Origin: Gemmatimonadota bacterium
GTDB lineage: Bacteria; Gemmatimonadota; Gemmatimonadetes; Gemmatimonadales; Gemmatimonadaceae
DNA: 6,322 nucleotides
Direction of reading: 5' to 3'
NCBI GenBank assembly: GCA_003222065.1
Contig: QHUV01000334.1
Location: forward strand, 1-6,322
Positions within the stretch are counted from its first letter, which is position 1. Each line of letters begins with the position of its first letter. The translations under genes and the position numbers were made by a program. The notes under the pieces are model-generated. The model was not told the origin of the DNA and did no database searches. It was given only the letters and a program-made list of their open reading frames with translations. This document shows positions 1 to 6,024 of the stretch, piece by piece.

Positions 1-210
1 TTCGAGCGAGAGCGGGATGCAACCCACAATGATCTGCGCGACGCACTTACCGTGTTATCGCCTGATCAACAAGCGCGGGCGTGGGAGATGATGGCCGGGC
101 GTCGAGCGCTAGGTAGGGGTGGTCCGATGCCCCGCGGTGGCATCCGACCTCCAATGCGCCGCGAGGAATCCCCGTCGCCTCAGCGCCGGCCTGGCGATCA
201 GGATACGTAG
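1..210 (+). CDS. Spy-like (LTxxQ family) periplasmic protein, C-terminal part only
   Basis: Frame 1 is open from the first base to a TAG at 208-210, giving 69 residues with no start in the window, so the gene begins upstream. The visible part has a charged helical stretch, then LTVLSPDQQARAWEMM at about residues 16-31. This resembles the 'L(T/S)PxQ' helix end of Spy/CpxP-like or heavy-metal-sensor periplasmic proteins, which are chaperone-like and all-helical. A disordered tail follows, rich in Gly, Pro and Arg (residues 32-69), as is common in these proteins. The family assignment rests on one motif and composition and is inference; that the frame is coding is better supported. Its last 13 bases overlap a possible small ORF on the other strand. 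Confidence 0.6.
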   Translation, partial: FERERDATHNDLRDALTVLSPDQQARAWEMMAGRRALGRGGPMPRGGIRPPMRREESPSPQRRPGDQDT

Positions 211-317
211 TTGTTAACGATTTGCTCAATGTCAGTCTGCTCGTAGCGCTTGCGTAGCTCAGCACGATCAGCTTCGAGACGTTGCTTCCGCTCCGGCGAA
301 TTCGCCGACGGCGTCAT
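198..317 (-). CDS. possible 39-residue ORF, charged helix, unknown function
   Basis: On the minus strand an ATG at 317 (preceded by an in-frame GTG at 320) opens 39 codons ending in TGA at 198-200. The product begins MTPSANSPERKQRLEADR and ends with YEQTDIEQIVNNYVS. Its charged, Glu/Arg/Lys-rich heptad-like middle looks more like real protein than the Arg/Ser/Pro-rich shadow frames around it. No good ribosome binding site precedes it. It overlaps the permease scrap at 301-396 in a different frame and meets the end of the Spy-like gene tail to tail. It may be the C-terminal remnant of a larger broken gene rather than an expressed protein. I do not recognise the family. Confidence 0.3.
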   Translation of the reverse strand: MTPSANSPERKQRLEADRAELRKRYEQTDIEQIVNNYVS

Positions 318-396
318 CACTCGGACGCAGCAGTCGTCCGAGCGCCGGCTTCAGGCCATGTAACTCGAAGAAATTCCCGGTGACGATCGAGCGACG
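301..396 (-). pseudogene. fragment of a second MacB/ADOP-type permease (periplasmic domain)
   Basis: Read on the minus strand in the frame where 358-360 is CAT (His), this stretch encodes about 32 residues containing TGNFFELHGLKPALGRLL followed by RPSDDAVG. This is the signature of the first MacB periplasmic core domain ('SGNYFxxLGxxPALGRxxxPxDD'), which in the intact permease next door reads ASLVRVLGLRASLGRL at residues 206-220. The scrap is in a different frame from the permease that ends at 398, and starts right behind its stop. It has no start codon or neighbouring membrane segments, and its frame closes at a TGA near 267-269. It is best explained as the remnant of a neighbouring paralogous permease gene lost by deletion or recombination. 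The similarity is read by eye. Confidence 0.65.
320..342. repeat. perfect 8-bp inverted repeat (hairpin) behind the permease gene
   Basis: CTCGGACG (320-327) and CGTCCGAG (335-342) are exact reverse complements around a 7-base loop. The hairpin lies about 56 bases past the permease stop codon and could protect or end its mRNA, but no T-run follows on either strand, so it is not a standard intrinsic terminator. It falls inside the permease scrap and may simply reflect its coding sequence. Confidence 0.4.
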
Positions 397-397
397 C

Positions 398-2902
398 TCA
401 TTCTGCGCGCAATGCTTCCACCGGGCTCACTCGTCCGGCGCGGCGCGCGGGAAGATAGCCGGCGATCGCGACGACGCCGAGCACGATCATCGTCACGAGG
501 AGCAAGGCACGCGGATCTGACGGCCCCACGCCGACGAGGAGCGACCGCAGCACGCGCGTTGTCGCGAGCGCTACCGCGACGCCGAGGACCGCGCCGATCA
601 CTCCCAATCGTAGGGTCTGGATGACAATGCGCAGGCTCACGCTGCTCGGCCGCGCCCCGAGCGCAATCCGGACGCCGATCTCCCTGCGTCGCTGCGGATG
701 ATCGGACCGTGTACGCACGATGACGCTCATCTCGTTCGGGGGCGACCAGAGGTAGCGGCCAGGCGCGGGCATGAGTGGATAGTAAACAGCATCCGTCGGC
801 GGTTGGTCGAGGCCCTCGGCGCGGACATCCCCGGCGATGCCGACGACCCGATAGAACGGCGGCTGAGATGCATTGGAGATTCCCTTGCCGAGCGCGTCCT
901 CGCCGGGCCAGAAGCGCCGCGCCAGTGACGCACTGATCACGACGTCCCCCCTGCCCTGTTCGACGTCGGTCCAGCTTGGCACGCGACCGCGAACCGGGAT
1001 GCCCATCGCGGCGAAGTAGGTCGGCGCGTCGAGCGTCTTTCGAACGCACGGCGCGGACTCGCCCTTCGCGAGCGGCCGCCCCTCGATGAAGACTGTCGCG
1101 CACGCCGCGTTCGAGTATTGCGAGAGCGGCAAGCCTTGCGTCGCGCCGACCGCAATGACGCCGGGTAGCCCTGACAGGCGCTCGACGAGCCGCCGATAGA
1201 AGCGCTCGACGGTCGCGTAATCCCGGTACGTCGACCGTGGCAGGGAGACGGTAAACGCGAGCGCACCAGTGGGGTCGAAGCCCGGCTTCACGTTGCGAAG
1301 ATTTCGGAAGCTCTGCACCAAGAGCGCCGCGGCGGCGAGCAGCACCAGGGCGATAGCGACCTGACCGACGAGCAACACGTCCCGCGTCCCAAGCTGACCT
1401 CGTGACGCCGTCGCACCGCGGGCTCCTTCGCGGAGGCCCACGAGCTCGGCCCGCCGGTACCGCAGACTCGCCACCGCCCCGAAGACGATGCCGATGCCTA
1501 ACGACAAGAAGCTGGCGAACGAGACGGTTGCCCAATCGAGCTGCACTTCGGCGAGCCGCGGAATACTCGATGGGGCGATCGACAGTAGGATGTGAAGGCC
1601 GCTCCACGCCAGTACCAGACCGACGGCGCCCGCCACGAGGGCGAGCATGAGGCTCTCACTCAAGAAGTGCCAGGTGATGTGCCAGTGCGTGGCGCCGAGC
1701 GCACGGCGCACGTCCACCTCCCGCTGTCGCATCTCGAGACGCACCAGATGAAGATTCGCGACATTGGCGCAGGCGATGAGCAGCACGAGTCCGACTGACG
1801 CGAGCAGTACCCACAGCACGCGACCAACGTTGCCAAGCACGACGTCGCGCGCTGAAACGACGTCGGGAACGAAGTGATACTCCCGTATGAACGACGTGGA
1901 GTACGCGTTCGGGAAAAGCTCGGGAAATCGCTGGGTAAGCGCGGCGAGATCACGCTGTGCACCGGCCGTCGTGATGCCCGGCTTGAGCAACCCAATCGCG
2001 CGGAGGCCGTGATCGTTCACCGGCGGGGCGAGGGAATCGATCGGCAGCGGCAGCCACAGGTCCACGCGCTGATCGGGCAGCTGCATCCCCGCACTCATCA
2101 CTCCGATCACCGTGTGTGGAGAGCCTTCAACCCTGATCGTCCTTCCGACTATCGCCCGGTCGGCACCATACCGGCGGCGCCAGAGAGCGTTGCCGAGCAC
2201 CACGACGTCGGGCCCACCCGGGTGGTCCTCGTCCGCCGTGATGAGCCTACCAAGAGACGCTCGCAGCCCCAGCACCCTAACGAGACTCGCCGATATCATC
2301 GCACCCGGAACGCGCTCCGATCCAACTTCGTCGGTGATCGTCGGCAACCATGATGCATAGGCGCCGAGGCCGTCGAATGTGTGGTTGTGCCGGCGATACT
2401 CGAAGTATCCGGCTACAGAGACCCCCCAGTAGCCAGCCGTCGTCTTCCCCGAGACGGCGCTGCGGACATTCACCAGGCGATTAGCGTTTGCGTATGGCAG
2501 CGGCCGCAACACAACCCGATCGAGAACGGTAAAGATCGCTGTCGTGGCACCGATCCCGAGCGCCAGTGTCAGCGCCGCAACGCCGCTGAAAACGGGACTT
2601 CGCGTGAGCGCGCGCACCGCGTGTCGCAGCTCGCGGCCAATGGCGTCGGCCGCGTCGACGCGCCCTTGTCGGCGGAGGATGCGCTCGTCGATCGTGTGCG
2701 CTTGCCGGCGATACTCGCTCGCGTCACCAAAACGCCGGCGCACCTGCCGCTCGGCTTCGTCGCGGTCCATGCCGCTTGCCATGAGCTCCTCCACTCGTTC
2801 CTGAAGATGGAAGGCAAACTCTGCGTCGAGGTCGGACCAGGCTCGCGCGCTCGTTCCGGGTAATCGGAAGGCACGTCTGATCCAGGGCCCTTTGCGGAGC
2901 AT
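398..2902 (-). CDS. ADOP-type (duplicated MacB/FtsX) ABC transporter permease, internally shortened
   Basis: 834 residues from the ATG at 2902, one base after the padR stop. That start fits the family N-terminus (MLRKGPWIRRAFR); the frame opens further upstream, but those residues overlap padR. In order: a soluble prefix with LDAEFAFHLQERVEELMASG (about 25-65); TM1 (about 104-126); the first MacB periplasmic domain (130-358); three helices near 362-384, 411-440 and 456-480, with the MRQREVDVRRALGA loop; a fifth helix (508-530); a second periplasmic domain (535-730); then REIGVRIALGA (740-750) and two final helices (764-788, 799-816), ending SPVEALRAE. The family normally has a membrane helix and about 70 residues between the 'VIVRT' strand and 'REIGxRxALGA'. 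Here VIVRTRSDHP runs straight into QRRREIG (bases about 692-706). The protein is a membrane permease without its own ATPase; its substrate is unknown. The missing helix probably impairs it. Confidence 0.9.
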   Translation of the reverse strand: MLRKGPWIRRAFRLPGTSARAWSDLDAEFAFHLQERVEELMASGMDRDEAERQVRRRFGDASEYRRQAHTIDERILRRQGRVDAADAIGRELRHAVRALTRSPVFSGVAALTLALGIGATTAIFTVLDRVVLRPLPYANANRLVNVRSAVSGKTTAGYWGVSVAGYFEYRRHNHTFDGLGAYASWLPTITDEVGSERVPGAMISASLVRVLGLRASLGRLITADEDHPGGPDVVVLGNALWRRRYGADRAIVGRTIRVEGSPHTVIGVMSAGMQLPDQRVDLWLPLPIDSLAPPVNDHGLRAIGLLKPGITTAGAQRDLAALTQRFPELFPNAYSTSFIREYHFVPDVVSARDVVLGNVGRVLWVLLASVGLVLLIACANVANLHLVRLEMRQREVDVRRALGATHWHITWHFLSESLMLALVAGAVGLVLAWSGLHILLSIAPSSIPRLAEVQLDWATVSFASFLSLGIGIVFGAVASLRYRRAELVGLREGARGATASRGQLGTRDVLLVGQVAIALVLLAAAALLVQSFRNLRNVKPGFDPTGALAFTVSLPRSTYRDYATVERFYRRLVERLSGLPGVIAVGATQGLPLSQYSNAACATVFIEGRPLAKGESAPCVRKTLDAPTYFAAMGIPVRGRVPSWTDVEQGRGDVVISASLARRFWPGEDALGKGISNASQPPFYRVVGIAGDVRAEGLDQPPTDAVYYPLMPAPGRYLWSPPNEMSVIVRTRSDHPQRRREIGVRIALGARPSSVSLRIVIQTLRLGVIGAVLGVAVALATTRVLRSLLVGVGPSDPRALLLVTMIVLGVVAIAGYLPARRAGRVSPVEALRAE

Positions 2903-2903
2903 C

Positions 2904-3245
2904 CTAGCCCGCCGCCGCCGAGTCGAGCACGAGCTGGACGACGATAGCGTAGCGCGACCATCGCGATAGTTCGGCGGCAAGCTGCCGCCGTCCGGCCGTC
3001 GTTAGGCGATAGAACTTCGCGCGCCGGTTCTTGTCGGTGATGCCCCATTCGGCGTCGAGCCAACCCTGCTCTTCAAGCCGGTGGAGGGCCGGATAGAGCG
3101 CCCCTTCCTCGATCTGCAGCTCGCCGCGCGTGACCTGTTCGATGGAGCGGAGCACGCCAAGGCCGTGCGCTGGACCCCAGGCGAGCGTCTTGAGCACGAG
3201 GAGATCGAGAGTACCGGGCAACAGCTCGACGACTGGTCTCGACAC
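2904..3245 (-). CDS. PadR-family winged-helix transcriptional repressor
   Basis: 113 residues from a GTG at 3245. No in-frame ATG lies between it and an upstream stop, and no clear Shine-Dalgarno sequence precedes it, so the start is the best available rather than certain. The product opens with the family's usual LLPGTLDLLVLKTLAWGPAHG (residues 8-28), continues to the recognition helix EEGALYPALHRLEEQGW (46-62), and has the wing NRRAKFYRLTTAGRRQL (73-89) with a short C-terminal dimer helix. This is the compact PadR type typically paired with ADOP permeases. Its TAG stop is one base from the permease ATG, which implies one transcript and translational coupling. The palindrome at 3277-3299 upstream suggests that it represses its own operon. 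The signal it responds to is unknown. Confidence 0.93.
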   Translation of the reverse strand: MSRPVVELLPGTLDLLVLKTLAWGPAHGLGVLRSIEQVTRGELQIEEGALYPALHRLEEQGWLDAEWGITDKNRRAKFYRLTTAGRRQLAAELSRWSRYAIVVQLVLDSAAAG

Positions 3246-3276
3246 GGACGGACGATGGAGTCGGAGTGTAGCAGCA

Positions 3277-3299
3277 CTTACCTAAACCGCTTAGGTAAG
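3277..3299. promoter_or_regulatory. probable PadR operator, 9-5-9 perfect inverted repeat
   Basis: CTTACCTAA (3277-3285) and TTAGGTAAG (3291-3299) are exact reverse complements around the 5 bases ACCGC. The centre is 31-54 bases upstream of the padR GTG, inside the only space where the padR promoter can lie. Dyads of this size are typical for winged-helix dimers, and PadR proteins usually bind their own promoter. A TTGACG -35-like hexamer (minus strand, 3325-3320) lies just upstream of it and a TACACT -10-like hexamer (3270-3265) just downstream. They are too far apart to be a pair, so I do not assign a promoter. Confidence 0.7.
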
Positions 3300-3356
3300 C
3301 TGTCCGCCGGGGCCGATCGCGTCAATGACGGCCGTTCGCAACGCGGCGCGCCTCTC

Positions 3357-3611
3357 TTAATGACTGTATTTCGCGGAACGTTGCACGAGGATGGCGGTCC
3401 CCAGCAGTCCTGTTAGCTGCTCGAGGGGAAGGCTCTCCCATTCCGGCGGGAGTGGCGTCAATCGACGCTTCTCGGTCGCGCTCTCGAAACAGAGCCAGCC
3501 GGACCTATAACTCTCAGGGAGGCTTTCGATCGAGCGCCACTCGTTGGCGCCGACCGGGTTCACTGCGTACACCATCCACTCGACACCCGCTTCATCGCGG
3601 AGCTGACGCAT
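3357..3611 (-). CDS. small conserved hypothetical protein with GWLxFES / RRLxPxPxxW motif
   Basis: 84 residues from an ATG at 3611 (weak purine-rich AGAGAG stretch upstream) to TAA at 3357-3359. The product is soluble and has no signal peptide. It contains WMVYAVNP (12-19), GWLCFES (38-44), KRRLTPLPPEWE (48-59), and a last helix LEQLTGLLGTAILV (63-76). Small proteins with this pattern, a short beta region, then 'GWLxFES', then 'RRRLxPxPxxW', recur as unnamed ORFs in Gemmatimonadota and relatives as far as I recall; no function is known to me. It lies on the same strand as padR, 111 bases upstream, with the padR operator in between, so it is more likely a separate unit than part of the repressor operon. 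The upstream gene is divergent, with 115 bases shared between the two starts. Confidence 0.7.
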   Translation of the reverse strand: MRQLRDEAGVEWMVYAVNPVGANEWRSIESLPESYRSGWLCFESATEKRRLTPLPPEWESLPLEQLTGLLGTAILVQRSAKYSH

Positions 3612-3726
3612 TCTTGCTCTCTACTGGTGGCCAGGACGGCAACGTACGTATTAGCGGCCGCAATTTCCGCTCCCATGTGCCTTTCGTCCGGCGATTTCGC
3701 GCTTCGTATCGAGCGCGGCAGGCGAC

Positions 3727-4203
3727 TTGCGAGCTGCGCCGGACGTGCCCGACCCGACTCGAATCGCGAACGAAGACGCAATTACCGAAATCCTGGCGGA
3801 TTGGCGCCAGCGTCTCCGGACTTCGCCCGACCTTCAACCGCGCGAGGGCGTTCGCGGCCAGCGCGAGCGGTCGCTGACACGGGCTTTGCTCACGGCAGCC
3901 GAGGCCCGCGAAGGCTCGCCTCAGGCCACCGACTGCCTCGGCAAGCTGGCAATGATCGCCGCGCTCTACGGCGCCGATCAGCCGCGCGATCGGCTGGATC
4001 CAGGAGCGCTATGTGAGGAGCTGGCGCACCTTCGCCATGCCGTGTGGCACTATCTCCGGAGTCAGCGTCTGAGCACCGAGATCGCGGCGAGGCACATCCT
4101 GGCTTTCGATCGCGTCCTGTCACTCGCGACGCGTGCCGCACTCACGAGTGGATATCAGGGCGCCGACGAGAGCAGCTATCAGGGGTTGGAGGCTAGAGGG
4201 TAG
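3727..4203 (+). CDS. stand-alone helical domain resembling RsbRD/sensor-kinase N-terminal region
   Basis: 158 residues ending in TAG at 4201-4203. The frame is open back to a stop at 3652-3654, but no ATG exists in its front part. Candidates are the TTG at 3727, behind a weak GGCAGGCG stretch, and a GTG at 3745. The product is mostly helical: ITEILADWRQRLR (19-31), then a long middle, then CEELAHLRHAVWHYLR (96-111) and LSTEIAARHILAFDRVLSLATRAAL (115-139). The order 'xWxxRxR ... EExxxLRxAVxxxL ... hxxxxDxxL' is that of the RsbRD-N-like domain found in front of histidine kinases and stress-response regulators. No kinase, PAS or STAS domain follows; the reading frame stops soon after in an AGAGGGTAGAGGG repeat. 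It could be a free-standing signalling domain or the stump of a truncated kinase. The assignment is by pattern only. Confidence 0.6.
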   Translation: MRAAPDVPDPTRIANEDAITEILADWRQRLRTSPDLQPREGVRGQRERSLTRALLTAAEAREGSPQATDCLGKLAMIAALYGADQPRDRLDPGALCEELAHLRHAVWHYLRSQRLSTEIAARHILAFDRVLSLATRAALTSGYQGADESSYQGLEARG

Positions 4204-4246
4204 AGGGATTTAGGTCCTAAGTAGGTAGCCAAAAGTTTTGCTGCAG

Positions 4247-4268
4247 TGCTATCAGGATGTTGATAGCA
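4247..4268. repeat. 8-bp perfect hairpin within the foldback's left arm
   Basis: TGCTATCA (4247-4254) pairs exactly with TGATAGCA (4261-4268) around the loop GGATGT, and can be extended by GCAGTG/CACTGC pairing outside with bulges (about 4243-4278). It starts 44 bases after the stop of the upstream plus-strand gene and could end or stabilise its mRNA, but no T-run follows. It is absent from the right arm of the foldback. Confidence 0.5.
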
Positions 4269-4348
4269 GGCGCACTGCGTAGCGCACTTGCCAATTTTGG
4301 GGTCTTCCGGGAATTTCGGGAACGGTTGAGGTCAGGTCAGCAGGGCCG

Positions 4349-4386
4349 CTGACACCACTGACACGACGCTGAGACCCCTGACTCCC
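4349..4386. repeat. degenerate 9-base direct repeats with CTGA core
   Basis: Four units start with CTGA: CTGACACCA (4349), CTGACACGACG (4358, two bases longer), CTGAGACCC (4369) and CTGACTCCC (4378). They sit in the middle of the foldback region. A 6-bp hairpin, GTCAGC (4336-4341) with GCTGAC (4348-4353), overlaps the first unit. Short tandem repeats of this sort occur in intergenic DNA of several GC-rich phyla; function unknown. Confidence 0.45.
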
Positions 4387-4558
4387 TCCTCAGCAGCGAC
4401 GGCTCCATGCAGCTCGGGGCCAGTGCTATTTGAAGTCGCTCGCGCTCGGCGCTCGCTCCTGCTCCTTTGCCGTCCCGAAATTCGGCGAAGAACCCAATTT
4501 GCGATCCGTAGCAGAGCTTTTCGCTACCTACTTAGCCTTAGGACCTGGCACTAGCACC

Positions 4559-5980
4559 TCATTTGATCCCCACCATCCCCTTCGCCGCTGCCACCAGTTT
4601 CCCCGAGTCGTAGCCGATCCCCTGCCGATAGACTGTTTCGACATTGCGAATATCGCTCGGCGTTCGCGTCGGATCGCCGCGCACGACGACGAGGTCTGCT
4701 TGCTTGCCAGGCGTAATCGTGCCCAGTCGATCGCCGAATCCCAGCACTTTCGCGCCGTTCGCCGTCATGATCTGCACCGCCTGCTCTGGGGCGAACCCAG
4801 CCTCGACGAGCAGCTCGTAATTGCGCTGATCGGCGTAGCCGGCAATGGCGCTGATGCAGCACGGATCGGCGCCGGCGCCGAGCAGACCGCCGGCCTGCAC
4901 GAAGGCGCGCTCGAACTCCATCCCTTTCTTCATTGCCCGGCGCCATAACGAGTCGTCGGCTGTCCGACCCTTTGTGTAGTAATCGCTCACATACTTGGAG
5001 ACATCGGGATAGAGCGCATCGAGCACGCGCTGATCGACCGGCACACGACTCGGCGACGACAGCTCATAAACGGCGAGCGTCGATGTCAGGCCGACGTGGT
5101 GTTTCACCATCTCGTCGATTGTCCGTCGAACCTCGGGGCTGTTGACGTCGAGCATCGCGAAGACCGTGTCGGTGCCCGACGACGGGCAGCGATCCGGCTG
5201 CTTGCCTGACGAGTAATCGGTGCTCGCAAAGAGGCCGTGCTCGAGGTGATCGATGCCGAGAGCGACCGCCTCGCGATAGGTCACCGAGCAGAGATGTGCT
5301 GTGACCTTCACGCCGTGCTTGTGCGCTTCGTCGATCGCCGCGCCGAGCTGATCGCGGCTGATCGTCGTGTACGCCTTGAACCACGGAACGCCTTCCTCCG
5401 CCCAGTAGCGTACGAGACGGCGCGCCTCCTCGGCGCTGGCGAGGGGATGCATGGCCACGGCCCCGTTAGGCGTGCCTTGCAGATACGGACCGGTGACGAC
5501 GATCTCCGGCCCGACCGCCTGCCCGCTCGCGATCAGGGCCTTGATGTTCATCTCCTGATACGGGTCAACGCTACCGGTCGTGCGGATGGTCGTCACGCCA
5601 TTGGCGAGAAACAGCTTCGGGTAGCTGAAGGGCATGATCTTCATCGACCCGCTCACCGGCGACGAGTAGTACATGTGGTCGTGGAGACCAACGAGGCCCG
5701 GGATCACGGTGCGGCCGGTGAGATCGATCGTGCGCGCGTCAGCGGGAATGGTGACGCTTGCCGTCTTGCCGACGGCGGTGATCTTGTCGCCGGTGATGAG
5801 AATTGTCTGATCGTCCTTGGCGGGCGTCCCCGTCCCGTCGACGAGGCGCGCATGTGTGAGCGCGACGACAGGCGCGTCGACGGCGACAAAGGCGCGCGAA
5901 GCAGTGTTCAGATTCGGGCGCTGCGCGGCGAGGGGCGCGGCGAGGAGCAGGCAACACGCCAGGACATCAGTAACTCGCAT
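4559..5980 (-). CDS. exported metal-dependent amidohydrolase (imidazolonepropionase-like)
   Basis: 473 residues from an ATG at 5980 behind a GGAG ribosome site with an 8-base gap. The frame is open further upstream, but those residues are low-complexity and would bury the signal peptide. Residues 1-19 (MRVTDVLACCLLLAAPLAA) form a Sec signal with likely cleavage before Q20, so the enzyme should be periplasmic. The amidohydrolase fold is complete: beta-sandwich segment LVDGTGTPAKDDQTILITGDKI (46-67), GRTVIPGLVGLHDH with metal ligands H100 and H102, candidate carboxylated lysine K202 (WFKAY), H229 (VTAHL), H248 (IDHLEHG), catalytic D372 (GAGADP), and the closing ITPGKQADLVVVRGDP segment. Relatives hydrolyse cyclic amides or dipeptides (imidazolonepropionase, Xaa-Pro dipeptidase-like); the substrate here is unknown. 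It is transcribed away from the small membrane protein, with only 44 bases between starts. Confidence 0.92.
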   Translation of the reverse strand: MRVTDVLACCLLLAAPLAAQRPNLNTASRAFVAVDAPVVALTHARLVDGTGTPAKDDQTILITGDKITAVGKTASVTIPADARTIDLTGRTVIPGLVGLHDHMYYSSPVSGSMKIMPFSYPKLFLANGVTTIRTTGSVDPYQEMNIKALIASGQAVGPEIVVTGPYLQGTPNGAVAMHPLASAEEARRLVRYWAEEGVPWFKAYTTISRDQLGAAIDEAHKHGVKVTAHLCSVTYREAVALGIDHLEHGLFASTDYSSGKQPDRCPSSGTDTVFAMLDVNSPEVRRTIDEMVKHHVGLTSTLAVYELSSPSRVPVDQRVLDALYPDVSKYVSDYYTKGRTADDSLWRRAMKKGMEFERAFVQAGGLLGAGADPCCISAIAGYADQRNYELLVEAGFAPEQAVQIMTANGAKVLGFGDRLGTITPGKQADLVVVRGDPTRTPSDIRNVETVYRQGIGYDSGKLVAAAKGMVGIK

Positions 5981-6024
5981 CGTGAAAGCTCCGGGTGGGG
6001 TCGAAAAAGCGCTGACGACAGAGT

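Larger units (their letters stand above)
4213..4545. repeat. long imperfect inverted repeat (foldback element)
   Basis: Two blocks pair across this region. Outer: GGTCCTAAG+TAGGTAGCCAAAAG (4213-4235) matches the reverse complement of 4517-4545, apart from one mismatch and a 6-base insertion (GCTAAG). Inner: 4293-4325, with TCTTC and GAATTTCGGGA, matches the reverse complement of about 4469-4500 at roughly four in five positions. The left arm carries about 45 extra bases, including a hairpin. A 143-base middle separates the arms. It could be a non-autonomous foldback element, two inverted copies of a dispersed intergenic repeat, or a structured transcript end. No transposase or clear target duplication is visible. 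Confidence 0.6.
4187..4558. other. intergenic region between convergent genes, repeat-rich, no gene seen
   Basis: Between the stop codons at 4203 and 4559 no frame looks coding. It begins with a short direct repeat (AGAGGGTAGAGGG, overlapping the end of the upstream gene), followed by the left arm of a long imperfect inverted repeat, a strong hairpin, a degenerate 9-base repeat, CGCTCG-type repetition (about 4438-4457), and the right arm. Both neighbours read into it, so it may serve as a shared transcription end, although no T-run-bearing terminator is visible. Confidence 0.7.

Noticed and set aside
47..265. 72-codon minus-strand ORF at the left edge
   Set aside because: It is antisense to the Spy-like coding frame and has low-complexity composition.
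320..342. Intrinsic terminator for the permease operon
   Set aside because: The hairpin is strong but no T-run follows, and it lies in former coding sequence.
351..1607. 418-codon minus-strand ORF overlapping the permease
   Set aside because: Arg/Ala/Gly-rich composition and no domains; it is a GC-rich shadow of the permease in another frame.
2903..2980. 26-residue N-terminal extension of the permease
   Set aside because: It overlaps padR and is Arg/Ser-rich; the ATG one base after padR fits the family start.
3265..3325. Defined sigma-70 promoter for padR
   Set aside because: TTGACG and TACACT are present but about 50 bases apart; neither has a good partner at 16-18 bases.
3641..3661. ACGTACGT and GCGGCCGC palindromes between divergent genes
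   Set aside because: Short GC-rich palindromes of this kind are expected by chance and have no repeat or spacing pattern.
4430..4948. 172-codon plus-strand ORF over the end of the amidohydrolase
   Set aside because: Mostly antisense to conserved amidohydrolase codons, with the rest in repeat sequence.
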